Assembly: GCF_022095675.1 (NCBI RefSeq)
Contig: NZ_JAHYSG010000014.1
Location: 83,595 to 147,594 of the forward strand
Direction: 5' to 3'
DNA from: Dactylosporangium sp. AC04546
GTDB taxonomy: Bacteria > Actinomycetota > Actinomycetes > Mycobacteriales > Micromonosporaceae
DNA: 64,000 nt
The notes below the pieces were generated by a model, which worked only from the letters and a program-made list of their open reading frames with translations, was not told the DNA's origin and made no database searches. Shown piece after piece: positions 27,855 to 35,529 of this stretch. Made by a program: the position numbers and the translations under genes. How positions within the stretch are numbered: position 1 is the first letter of the stretch; the number at the start of each line of letters is the position of its first letter.

Positions 27855-29051
27855 GTGGAACTGGAGCGGGCGACCAACCGCAGCGTCCGGCAGCGCAACC
27901 GGTCCGCCCTGCTCACCCGGCTGTTCCTCGACGGGCCGCTGACCCGCCAGGACCTGTCCCGCGGCACCGGCCTGAGCCAGCCGGCGGTGAGCAACGTGGT
28001 CGGCGACCTCATCGACGACGGCCTCGTGGTGGAGGCCGGCGCGTGCGAGTCCGACGGCGGCCGGCCGAGCATGATGCTGCGGGTCGCGCCCAGGTTCGGG
28101 GTGGTCGCCGGCGTCGACGTCGGCGAGACCCGGGTGCGGGTCGAGCTGTTCGACCTCGCGATGAGCCAGCTGGCCTCGGTCGACCACCCGATCGACCCGT
28201 CCCGCGCGTCGCCGTCGCTGATCGTGCGGCACATCGCGGCCGGCCTGCGCACGGTGACGGCGCCCTACCCGGACGTCCTCGGGGTCGGCGTCGGCGTGTC
28301 CGGGATCGTCCAGCAGGGTCCCGAGCCGCGGGTGTACGCGCAGACGCTCGGCTGGGACGGCGTCCCGCTCGGCGCGCTGCTGCGCGAGGTGACCGACCTG
28401 CCGCTGTACATCGACAACGGTGCGAAGACCCTCGGCCAGGCCGAGATGTGGTTCGGCGCCGGCCGGGGCAGCCGGCACGCGGTGTTCGCCCTGGTCGGCT
28501 CGGGCGTCGGCGCGGCCGTCGTGACGAACGGCGCGACCTACCGCGGCGCCTCCAGCAGCGCGGGGGAGTGGGGCCACACGACGCTGGTGTACGGCGGGCG
28601 GCCGTGCCGGTGCGGCTCGCGCGGCTGCCTGGAGGCGTACGTGGGCGCGGAGGGCATCCTGGACCGCTACCGCGCGGCGCGCCGTGGCCGCCCTGCCCCG
28701 GGCGACGACGAGGAGTCGCAGATCACCGCGCTGGTGGCGGCGGCCGCGACGGGCGGCGGCACGGCCCGCACCGTCCTCGACGAGACCGCCGGCTACCTCG
28801 GCGCCGGTGTGGCCAACCTGATCAACCTGTTCAACCCGGAGCGGGTGGTGCTGGGCGGCTGGACGGGGATGGCGCTGGGCTCGCTGCTGCCGCAGATCCG
28901 CGACTCGGCTGCCCGGCACGCGCTGCGGCAGCCGTTCGAGCAGGCCCGGATCGAGCTGGGGCAGCTGGGGGTGGACGCGGTGGCGCTGGGCGCGGCGACG
29001 CTGCCGGTGGCGCGGCTCCTCCAGGAGGGCGGCACCCGCCCTCTCCCGTGA
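27855..29051 (+). CDS. ROK-family transcriptional regulator
   Basis: A 398-residue repressor. Residues about 16-65 form a winged helix (LTRLFLDGPLTRQDLSRGTGLSQPAVSNVV). The rest is the ROK sugar-kinase-like fold with GVGVSGIV, ALVGSGVGAAVV, EWGHTTL and the zinc motif CRCGSRGCLE. Whether it retains sugar phosphorylation is unclear; in regulators the fold senses sugar. Divergent from the sugar ABC operon, which it likely represses. Start GTG 27855. Confidence 0.92.
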   Translation: MELERATNRSVRQRNRSALLTRLFLDGPLTRQDLSRGTGLSQPAVSNVVGDLIDDGLVVEAGACESDGGRPSMMLRVAPRFGVVAGVDVGETRVRVELFDLAMSQLASVDHPIDPSRASPSLIVRHIAAGLRTVTAPYPDVLGVGVGVSGIVQQGPEPRVYAQTLGWDGVPLGALLREVTDLPLYIDNGAKTLGQAEMWFGAGRGSRHAVFALVGSGVGAAVVTNGATYRGASSSAGEWGHTTLVYGGRPCRCGSRGCLEAYVGAEGILDRYRAARRGRPAPGDDEESQITALVAAAATGGGTARTVLDETAGYLGAGVANLINLFNPERVVLGGWTGMALGSLLPQIRDSAARHALRQPFEQARIELGQLGVDAVALGAATLPVARLLQEGGTRPLP

Positions 29052-29089
29052 CGCCTGCGCTGCGCTCGCTCGCCGTTCGCGTTTTTGTT

Positions 29090-29149
29090 GACGTTGGTCG
29101 ATCTACCCTCGCTGTTCGAGATCGACGTGAAGGTGGATCGACCAACGTC
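29090..29149. repeat. 18-bp inverted repeat downstream of the ROK gene
   Basis: Arms 29090-29107 and 29132-29149 (gacgttggtcgatctacc and its complement, one mismatch) flank a 24-bp loop. A third arm-like copy (gttgacgttggtcgatct) occurs at 29307-29324. It starts 38 bp after the ROK stop and could terminate its transcript or be part of a mobile repeat. Confidence 0.6.
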
Positions 29150-29184
29150 GAGGCGTGACCGTGGCCCGAGGCTCCGCGCTTCCA

Positions 29185-29234
29185 GATCGATGGAAGATTC
29201 TGGCTGTCCGGACAGCCATTTCGCTCCTTCGATC
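29185..29234. repeat. 50-bp dispersed imperfect palindrome, copy 2
   Basis: gatcga (29185-29190) and tcgatc (29229-29234) form the outer arms. The centre at 29201-29218, tggctgtccggacagcca, is a perfect 18-bp palindrome. Arm-to-centre distances are identical to copy 1 at 10423-10472 and the internal sequence is clearly related. It is in non-coding DNA. Confidence 0.8.
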
Positions 29235-29508
29235 ATGGGTGCGCGGCGGAGTCGGGCGTCGGGACGGCTTCGTCGCCACCCGCGGCGTCCGCGGGTCGTG
29301 CTCCTCGTTGACGTTGGTCGATCTGCCTCGCCGGGCGGCTGGCGGTCGGGCGTGGTCGGGTGTTGGGGTCTGCTGGTTGCCGGCCAGGGGCGGGTGCCGG
29401 GTTCGGGTAGTGGGGAAGCGGCCCGCGGGGAGCTCGGTGCGGTCGGGCGGCGGCGCGCGTCCCGGTGTGGCGTCAGCTGGTGGATGGTCGCCGATCTGAT
29501 GGCGAAGT

Positions 29509-30200
29509 TGGTCGGTCGACCGACCTGCGCAACCCCTCGGTCGGGCGACCGACCTGCGCAACCCCTCGGTCGGGCGACCGACCGAGGGCGGGCGCGGACC
29601 GGTTCGTGCTGGGGTTCGGTCGGTCGACCGACCGTGTATTGCCCTCGGTCGGGCGACCGACCGACCGTGCCTTGCCCCTCGGTCGGGCGACCGGCCGGTC
29701 CGTGCTGGGGTTGGTCGGTCGACCGACCGGCCGGTTCGTGCCCCTCTTCGGTCGGGCGACCGGCCGACCGTGCCTTGCCATCGGTCTGTCGACCGACCGA
29801 TCCGTGGCGGTGTTCGGTCGGGCGACCGGCCGACCGTGCCTTGCCATCGGTCTGTCGACCGACCGATCCGTGGCGGTGTTCGGTCGGGCGACCGGCCGAC
29901 CGTGCCTTGCCATCGGTCTGTCGACCGACCGATCCGTGGCGGTGTTCGGTCGGGCGACCGGCCGACCGTGCCTTGCCATCGGTCTGTCGACCGACCGATC
30001 CGTGGCGGTGTTCGGTCGGGCGACCGGCCGGTCCGTGCTGGGGTTCGGTCGGTCGACCGACCGGCCGGTCCGTGCCCCTCTTCGGTCGGGCGACTGACCG
30101 ACTGTGCCTTGCCATCGGTCTGTCGACCGACCGGTTCGTGGCGGTGTTCGGTCGGGCGACCGACCGGTCCGTGCCGGTCTTCGGTCGGGCGCCCGACCGA
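29509..30200. repeat. Tandem array of about 21 GTCGAC-type palindromes (66-bp higher-order unit)
   Basis: About 0.7 kb made of 29- to 37-bp units, each starting with a dyad: CGGTCGGGCGACCG-type (12 copies), CGGTCTGTCGACCGACCG-type (5) and CGGTCGGTCGACCGACCG-type (4, a perfect 18-bp palindrome). The intervening 11-19 bp are also shared (e.g. tgccttgccat, gatccgtggcggtgtt), so it is not CRISPR. From 29749 to 30012 a 66-bp two-dyad unit is repeated four times with no difference. Unit lengths outside that block are not multiples of three, so the long open frames on both strands change phase and are unlikely to be genes. Confidence 0.9.
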
Positions 30201-30224
30201 GGGCTCGGCGCCGTGGTGGCCACC

Positions 30225-30343
30225 TGAGAGAGCGATCTCCCAGACTTCGGGCATCCGGGATAAATTACGTCGTAATTGATTGATGTCTTGACGGGTGGGT
30301 CACGGCGGCGTAACACTCGTCTACCTGAGAGAGCGCTCTCTCA
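30225..30343 (+). promoter_or_regulatory. Promoter region with paired LacI-type operators
   Basis: TGAGAGAGCGCTCTCTCA at 30326-30343 is a perfect 18-bp palindrome with the central GAGCGCTC typical of LacI-family/CebR-like operators. A diverged copy, tgagagagcgatctccca, lies at 30225-30242, 101 bp upstream. Between them are TTGACG (30288-30293), a 17-bp spacer and TAACAC (30311-30316), a plausible sigma-70 promoter reading toward the discoidin enzyme. The spacing suggests repression by looping. The regulator gene is not adjacent. Confidence 0.65.
30263..30277. promoter_or_regulatory. AATTACG-T-CGTAATT palindrome
   Basis: A perfect 15-bp dyad, AT-rich in GC-rich surroundings, 10 bp upstream of the predicted -35 box of the discoidin enzyme promoter. 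The position fits an activator or second repressor site. Binding protein unknown. Confidence 0.5.
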
Positions 30344-30428
30344 TACTCGCTGCGCAGCACGACCGGGAACCGCCAACCCCACCCGGTACGGGAATCCCCG
30401 CCAGGTCCCCCGACTGACAGGCAGGATC

Positions 30429-33089
30429 ATGAAATTTCCGCGTTTGTCGCGCTATCCCACGCTCCGGCGCTGGCTCCTCGGCGGCGCCGCCACCCTGATG
30501 CTCTCGGTCGGCGTGGTCGCCGTGGCGCTGCCCAACGCCAGCGCCGCCCCGACCCTGCTGTCCCAAGGTAAGCCCACCACCGCCTCCTCGACCGAGAACG
30601 CCGGCACCCCCGCCACCGCCGCGACCGACGGCAACACCGGCACCCGGTGGTCCAGCGCCTTCAGCGACCCCCAGTGGATCCAGGTCGACCTGGGCCAGAC
30701 GGCCAACCTCACCCAGGTCGTGCTCAACTGGGAGGCGGCGTCGGCCAAGGCCTTCCAGGTCCAGGTCTCCGGCAACGGCACCACCTGGACCGACGTGTAC
30801 ACCACCACGACCGGCGCGGGCGGCGTGCAGACGCTCAACGTGAGCGGCTCCGGCCGCTACGTGCGCGTGTACGGCACGCAGCGCAATTTGACCGCGTACG
30901 GGTACTCGCTCTGGGAGTTCCAGGTCTACGGGGAGGTCGGGCCGACCGACCCGCCGTCGGGCACCTGCGGGCCGGTCAACCGCGCGATCAACCGGCCGGT
31001 GACCGCCTCCTCCACCGAGAACGCCGGCACGCCGGCCTCCGCGGCCGTCGACGGCAACACCGGGACCCGCTGGTCCAGTGCCGCGAGCGACCCGCAGTGG
31101 ATCACCGTGGACCTCGGCGCGTCGTACGCGATCTGCCGGGTGGTCCTGCGGTGGGAGGCCGCGTACGCGAGCGCCTTCCAGATCCAGACGTCGAACGACA
31201 ACGCCGCCTTCACCAACGTCTACTCGACGACGACCGGCACCGGCGGTACACAAACGATCGATGTCACCGGCACGGGACGCTATGTGCGCGTGTACGCCAC
31301 CGCCCGGGCGACCCAGTGGGGTGACTCGCTGTGGGAGTTCGAGGTGTACGTGCGCGACAACACGCCGCCGAGCAGCAGCCCGCCCACGAGCAGCGGGCCG
31401 GTCGAGCCGACCGACCCGAAGAACCCCAACTTCGGCCCGAACGTGTTCGTGTACGACCCGTCGCAGGCCGCGGCCGCGCAGACGAAGCTCAACCAGATCT
31501 TCACCGCGCAGGAGACCAACCAGTTCGGCACCAACCGGTACGCGGTGCTGTACAAGCCGGGCACCTACACGCAGGACGTCAACCTCGGCTTCTACACGAC
31601 CGTGCACGGCCTGGGCATGTCGCCCGACGACGTGAACCTCAACGGCCACGTGCGGGTCGAGGCGACCTGGTTCGGCGGCAACGCGACGCAGAACTTCTGG
31701 CGCGGCGCCGAGAACCTTTCGGTGACCCTGCCCGGCACGGGCAACGGCGTCCAGGTCGAGCGGTGGGCCGTGGCGCAGGCGGTGCCGTACCGCCGCATGC
31801 ACCTCAAGGGCGCCAACAACCAGATCCAGCTGTGGAACGGCGGCGACGGCTGGTCCAGCGGCGGCCTGATGGCCGACACCAAGGTCGACGGCCAGGTCGT
31901 GTCGGGCTCGCAGCAGCAGTGGTACAGCAGGAACAGCGAGTTCGGCAGCTGGGCCGGATCGGTGTGGAACATGGTGTTCCAGGGCGTCACCGGCGCGCCG
32001 CCGAACAACTTCCCGAACCCGTCGCACACCGTCATCCCCACCACGCCGGTCTCCCGTGAGAAGCCGTTCCTGTACATCGACGGCACCGGCACCTACCGCG
32101 TCTTCGTCCCGGCCCTGCAGACCAACTCGTCCGGCACGAGCTGGTACAACAAGACCCCGCAGGGCCAGTCGATCTCGCTCGACCAGTTCTACGTCGTGCG
32201 GCCCGGGGCCACCGCGGCCCAGATCAACGCGGCCCTGGCGGCCGGCCGGCACCTGCTGGTCACGCCCGGCGTGTACCACCTGAACCAGACGCTGCAGATC
32301 AACAACCCGAACACGGTCGTGCTCGGGCTCGGCCTCGCCACGCTCATCCCGGACAACGGCATCACCGCGATCCGGGTGGCGGACGTCGACGGCGTCAAGC
32401 TCGCCGGCATCCTGGTCGACGCCGGTACCACCAACTCGCCCACCCTCGTCGAGGTCGGCCCGGCCGGCTCCTCGGCCAGCCACGCGGCCAACCCGACCTC
32501 GCTGCACGACGTGTTCTTCCGCGTCGGCGGCTACATCGCCGGCAAGGCCACGGTCAGCCTCCAGGTCAACAGCAACAACGTGATCGGCGACCACATGTGG
32601 ATCTGGCGCGCCGACCACGGCAACGCCGGCACCGTCGGCTGGACGGTGAACCCGGGCGACACCGGCATGGTCGTCAACGGCAACAACGTGACGATGGAGG
32701 GCCTGTTCGTCGAGCACTACCAGAAGTACCAGGTGATCTGGAACGGCAACGGCGGGCGCACGTACTTCTTCCAGAACGAGATGCCGTACGACCCGCCGAA
32801 CCAGGCCGGCTGGATGAACGGGGCGACCCGCGGGTACGCCGCGTACAAGGTGGCCGACTCGGTGACCACGCACGAGGCCTGGGGCCTGGGCAGCTACTGC
32901 TACTTCAACGTCAACCCCGCGGTCGTCGGGGAGCGGTCGTTCGAGGTACCGGTGAAGGCCGGAATCCAGTTCCACAACATGGTCAGCGTCTCGCTCGGCG
33001 GCGTCGGCACGATCAACCACGTCATCAACAACACCGCCGGCCCGGCGAACACGGCGAACCAGATCGTGTACGTCACCAGCGGCCCGTAG
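30429..33089 (+). CDS. Secreted double-discoidin, beta-helix-type carbohydrate-active protein
   Basis: An 886-residue exported protein. The signal peptide (LRRWLLGGAATLMLSVGVVAVALPNASAA) is followed by two related discoidin (F5/8 type C, CBM32-like) domains, about residues 43-157 and 170-297, each with STENAGTPA and DGNTGTRWSS and ending in LWEF. A Pro/Ser linker leads to a C-terminal region (about 325-886) with pectate-lyase-like parallel beta-helix character: repeated GHVRVEA, NTVVLGLGLATL, NNVTMEGLFVEHY and QVIWNGNGGRTYFFQNE. The catalytic family (GH55-, GH87- or lyase-like) cannot be fixed by eye; some databases label similar proteins adenylyl cyclase, which the sequence does not support. 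ATG 30429 is chosen because the signal peptide follows. It probably degrades a polysaccharide outside the cell. Confidence 0.75.
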   Translation: MKFPRLSRYPTLRRWLLGGAATLMLSVGVVAVALPNASAAPTLLSQGKPTTASSTENAGTPATAATDGNTGTRWSSAFSDPQWIQVDLGQTANLTQVVLNWEAASAKAFQVQVSGNGTTWTDVYTTTTGAGGVQTLNVSGSGRYVRVYGTQRNLTAYGYSLWEFQVYGEVGPTDPPSGTCGPVNRAINRPVTASSTENAGTPASAAVDGNTGTRWSSAASDPQWITVDLGASYAICRVVLRWEAAYASAFQIQTSNDNAAFTNVYSTTTGTGGTQTIDVTGTGRYVRVYATARATQWGDSLWEFEVYVRDNTPPSSSPPTSSGPVEPTDPKNPNFGPNVFVYDPSQAAAAQTKLNQIFTAQETNQFGTNRYAVLYKPGTYTQDVNLGFYTTVHGLGMSPDDVNLNGHVRVEATWFGGNATQNFWRGAENLSVTLPGTGNGVQVERWAVAQAVPYRRMHLKGANNQIQLWNGGDGWSSGGLMADTKVDGQVVSGSQQQWYSRNSEFGSWAGSVWNMVFQGVTGAPPNNFPNPSHTVIPTTPVSREKPFLYIDGTGTYRVFVPALQTNSSGTSWYNKTPQGQSISLDQFYVVRPGATAAQINAALAAGRHLLVTPGVYHLNQTLQINNPNTVVLGLGLATLIPDNGITAIRVADVDGVKLAGILVDAGTTNSPTLVEVGPAGSSASHAANPTSLHDVFFRVGGYIAGKATVSLQVNSNNVIGDHMWIWRADHGNAGTVGWTVNPGDTGMVVNGNNVTMEGLFVEHYQKYQVIWNGNGGRTYFFQNEMPYDPPNQAGWMNGATRGYAAYKVADSVTTHEAWGLGSYCYFNVNPAVVGERSFEVPVKAGIQFHNMVSVSLGGVGTINHVINNTAGPANTANQIVYVTSGP

Positions 33090-33115
33090 GTCCACCCTCC
33101 CGGTAACACCCGTTC

Positions 33116-33150
33116 GAGCCGGAAGACCTCCCGCCCAGGTCTTCCGGCTC
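33116..33150 (+). terminator. Terminator hairpin after the discoidin enzyme
   Basis: A perfect 14-bp stem, gagccggaagacct (33116-33129) with its complement at 33137-33150, and a 7-base loop, 26 bp after the stop codon. No U-tract follows, as is usual in actinomycetes. Confidence 0.8.
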
Positions 33151-33156
33151 GGCGGC

Positions 33157-33176
33157 TGTCCGTCGACCGACGGACA
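33157..33176. repeat. 20-bp palindrome TGTCCGTCG-AC-CGACGGACA
   Basis: A second perfect dyad immediately after the terminator. Its core GTCGACCGAC resembles the palindromes of the array at 29509-30200. Confidence 0.6.
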
Positions 33177-33261
33177 ACCGGTTCATTCGATCGATCCTCA
33201 TGCGTGGTCCGTCGACGCACGACGATCGATGTCATGAGGCACATCGAGATTTCGAATCTCA

Positions 33262-33681
33262 TCGAGTGCCGAGCTGCCGTCGACGAAGGTGGTGGTGCTG
33301 ACGACGTACGACACCGACGCCGACATCCTGCGCGCCGTGGAGGCGGGCGCGTGCGGCTACCTGTTGAAGGACGCCACCCGCGCCGAGCTGACGGCGGCGA
33401 TCCGCGCGGCGGCCCGCGGGGAGACCGTCCTGGCCCCGGCGGTGGCCGGCCGCCTGGTCCGCCAGGTCCGCACGCCGCCGGCACCCGCGCCGGCCCTGTC
33501 CGTCCGCGAGCTCGAGGTGCTCCGCCTGGTCGCCACCGGCCTGACCAACGCCGACATCGGCCGCGCGCTGCACATCAGCGAGGCCACCGTGAAGACCCAC
33601 CTGATGCGCACGTTCACGAAGCTGGACGTCGGCGACCGCACGGCGGCCGTGACGACCGCGATGTCGCTGGGCCTGCTCTGA
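33262..33681 (+). pseudogene. Truncated NarL/LuxR-type response regulator
   Basis: From about 33271 the frame reads ELPSTKVVVLTTYDTDADILRAVEAGA, the second half of a receiver domain (switch Thr and the conserved Lys of GYLLKDA), then a complete LuxR helix-turn-helix (LSVRELEVLRLVATGLTNADIGRALHISEATVKTHL). The first half of the receiver, with the acidic pocket and phosphoacceptor Asp, is missing; an in-frame stop lies at 33235 and the intervening sequence does not look like a receiver. GTG 33289 could still express a 130-residue DNA-binding protein that cannot be phosphorylated. A remnant next to hairpins, probably produced by a deletion. Confidence 0.8.
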
Positions 33682-33704
33682 CGCCTGTCCTGGCTCCGGT
33701 TCGG

Positions 33705-34847
33705 TCAGCGGCCGAAGTCGTGGATGGCCGTGCTGTGTTCGCGGCGGACGAAGCGCAGGTCGCGCAGGATCACCGCGGTCGCCATGACCAGCAGCACCGC
33801 GACCAGCTGGGTCACCGCCATCCAGTGGCCGAGGGGGATCGTGGCCAGGACGCCCAGCGCCGCCACGACCCGGTACGACGCGCCGGGCAGGCCCAGGAGG
33901 GTCAGGAACCAGGCGTGGCCCAGCAGGAAGCCGGCGGCGCCCGCGCTCAGCATCACGGCGTCGGGCCAGTGCAGCGGCTCCGTGGCGTGGCCCACCGAGA
34001 GCTTGACGCCCACCGCCGTGAAGACGATGCCCGCGATGAGGATGAAGTGGGCGTAGCCCCAGGCGTTCACCGCCACGCGGGCGCGGCGGGCCGGGTCGGT
34101 GATGGCCTCCAGGGCGTGCTCGGCGCGCACCTCGTCGCCGGAGAAGTAGTTCCAGTACAGGTAGTACGCGATCGCCAGGCCCAGGACGGCCACCGCCAGC
34201 GTGCCGCCGTTGAGCTCGACGCCGGCGAAGGCCAGGCCGATCGCCACCACCGACTCGCCGATGGCGACGATCACCACCAGGCCGTGCCGCTCGACGAAGT
34301 GGGCCGACGCGATCTGCCAGCCGTCCATGTTCTGCAGGTACGGCGCCACGACGACGATCACCAGCGCGGCGGCCCACAACCCGTAGCGCCAGCCGTGGGG
34401 GAGCAGGCCGCCCGCGACCACCAGGGCGGCCGCGGCGCCGTTGATCGGGGCCAGGCGGGCCACCGCGCGGCCGATCGAGGCGTTGTCGTCGGCGTGCAGG
34501 AACAGCACGCCGTGCACGACGATCACCACGAGATAGCCGACGCCGAACACCCAGCCGTCGTCGTCGAAGGCGCCCGGGATCGCCAGCGCGATGACCAGGA
34601 AGCCGGCCATGCCGGTCAGCAGCAGGGTCCGGCGGGTCGTGCTGCTCGGGGCGACGGCGTTGGTGAGCCAGGCATAGCCGCCGTACATCCACCAGATCAG
34701 GCCGAGCATCAGCAGCACCTGCACGGCGTGCGCGACGTCGACGTCCTTCACCATCGCCTTCGCGAGCTGGGTGACCGTGAACACGAACACGAGATCGAAG
34801 AACAGCTCGATGGTCGACACGCGCGGCGCCCGCCCGGCTCTCGTCAC
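33705..34847 (-). CDS. Low temperature requirement protein A (LtrA) family
   Basis: A 380-residue membrane protein with about ten hydrophobic segments and the LtrA hallmark near the N-terminus, STIELFFDLVFVFTVTQLAKA, plus ERHGLVVIVAIGES around residue 190. Named after a Listeria gene needed for growth in the cold; its molecular function is unknown and transport is suspected. Start GTG 34847. Convergent with the truncated regulator and divergent from the ArsR-type gene. Confidence 0.88.
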   Translation of the reverse strand: MTRAGRAPRVSTIELFFDLVFVFTVTQLAKAMVKDVDVAHAVQVLLMLGLIWWMYGGYAWLTNAVAPSSTTRRTLLLTGMAGFLVIALAIPGAFDDDGWVFGVGYLVVIVVHGVLFLHADDNASIGRAVARLAPINGAAAALVVAGGLLPHGWRYGLWAAALVIVVVAPYLQNMDGWQIASAHFVERHGLVVIVAIGESVVAIGLAFAGVELNGGTLAVAVLGLAIAYYLYWNYFSGDEVRAEHALEAITDPARRARVAVNAWGYAHFILIAGIVFTAVGVKLSVGHATEPLHWPDAVMLSAGAAGFLLGHAWFLTLLGLPGASYRVVAALGVLATIPLGHWMAVTQLVAVLLVMATAVILRDLRFVRREHSTAIHDFGR

Positions 34848-34880
34848 GCGCTCACCCTATAGCCGCACCCGTACCACGAT

Positions 34881-34929
34881 ACCGACAACTTTTCTTGTCT
34901 TGACAATTGAACTTGTCGGTGACTACGGT
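34881..34929 (+). promoter_or_regulatory. Promoter and dyads of the ArsR-type gene
   Basis: TTGACA (34900-34905) and TACGGT (34924-34929) are separated by 18 bp and lie just before the ATG at 34936, giving a nearly leaderless transcript. TTGTC-TT-GACAA (34895-34906) overlaps the -35 box, and ACCGACAA (34881-34888) pairs with TTGTCGGT (34913-34920). This fits autoregulation by the encoded winged-helix protein. Confidence 0.6.
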
Positions 34930-34935
34930 CAGGGC

Positions 34936-35529
34936 ATGTTCGAAGTGGGAGTCATCGAGGAGGCCGCCGCCGCCGAGGTCGCGCTCGACCCGATCCGGGC
35001 GCGGCTGCTCGCGCTGCTGGCCGAGCCGCACTCCGCGACAAGCCTCGCCGCGATCGTCGAGCTGCCCCGGCAGAAGGTGAACTACCACCTCAAGACGCTC
35101 GAGCAGCACGGCCTCGTCGAGCTGGTCGAGGAGCGGCGCAAGGGCAACGTCACCGAGCGGGTCCTGCGGGCCACGGCGTCGTCGTACGTCATCTCGCCGG
35201 TCGCGCTGGCCGCGGTACAACCGGATCCCTCGCGGTCGCCCGACAGGCTGTCGGCGCGCTGGCTGCTCGCCCTCGCGGCGCGGCTCGTGCGGGAGGTCGG
35301 TCAGCTCATCACCGGCGCCGAGCGGGCCGGCAAGCCGGTGGCCACGTTCGCGCTCGACGGCACCGTCCGGTTCGCCTCCGCGGCCGACCGGGCCGAGTTC
35401 GTCCAGGAGCTCACCGCCACGGTCGGCGCCCTGGTCAGCCGGTACCACGACGAGCGCGCCCCCGGGGGCCGCGACCACCGGGTCATCATCGCCATCCATC
35501 CCAGCATCACGAAGGAGATCACGTCATGA
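34936..35529 (+). CDS. ArsR-type winged-helix regulator
   Basis: A 197-residue regulator. Residues about 15-75 form the winged helix (ALDPIRARLLALLAEPHSATSLAAIVELPRQKVNYHLKTLEQHGLVEL). The C-terminal half carries no metal-binding Cys motif and may sense another ligand or mediate dimerisation. It overlaps the SRPBCC gene by ATGA, a common actinobacterial pair in which the regulator controls itself and the partner. I use ATG 34936; the frame is open upstream only as antisense of ltrA. Confidence 0.85.
   Translation: MFEVGVIEEAAAAEVALDPIRARLLALLAEPHSATSLAAIVELPRQKVNYHLKTLEQHGLVELVEERRKGNVTERVLRATASSYVISPVALAAVQPDPSRSPDRLSARWLLALAARLVREVGQLITGAERAGKPVATFALDGTVRFASAADRAEFVQELTATVGALVSRYHDERAPGGRDHRVIIAIHPSITKEITS

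Noticed and set aside
29509..30200. CRISPR array
   Set aside because: The segments between repeats are themselves repeated, repeat lengths are irregular, and there are no cas genes.
28793..30316. Minus-strand frame of 507 codons and several plus-strand frames of 170-380 codons through the palindrome array
   Set aside because: They exist only because the GC-rich repeats lack stops. Outside the four exact 66-bp copies, unit lengths of 29, 34 and 36 bp shift the phase, so no single frame preserves the repeat peptide.
30321..33095. Minus-strand frame of 924 codons opposite the discoidin enzyme
   Set aside because: The plus strand has a signal peptide, duplicated discoidin domains and a promoter; the opposite frame is a shadow.
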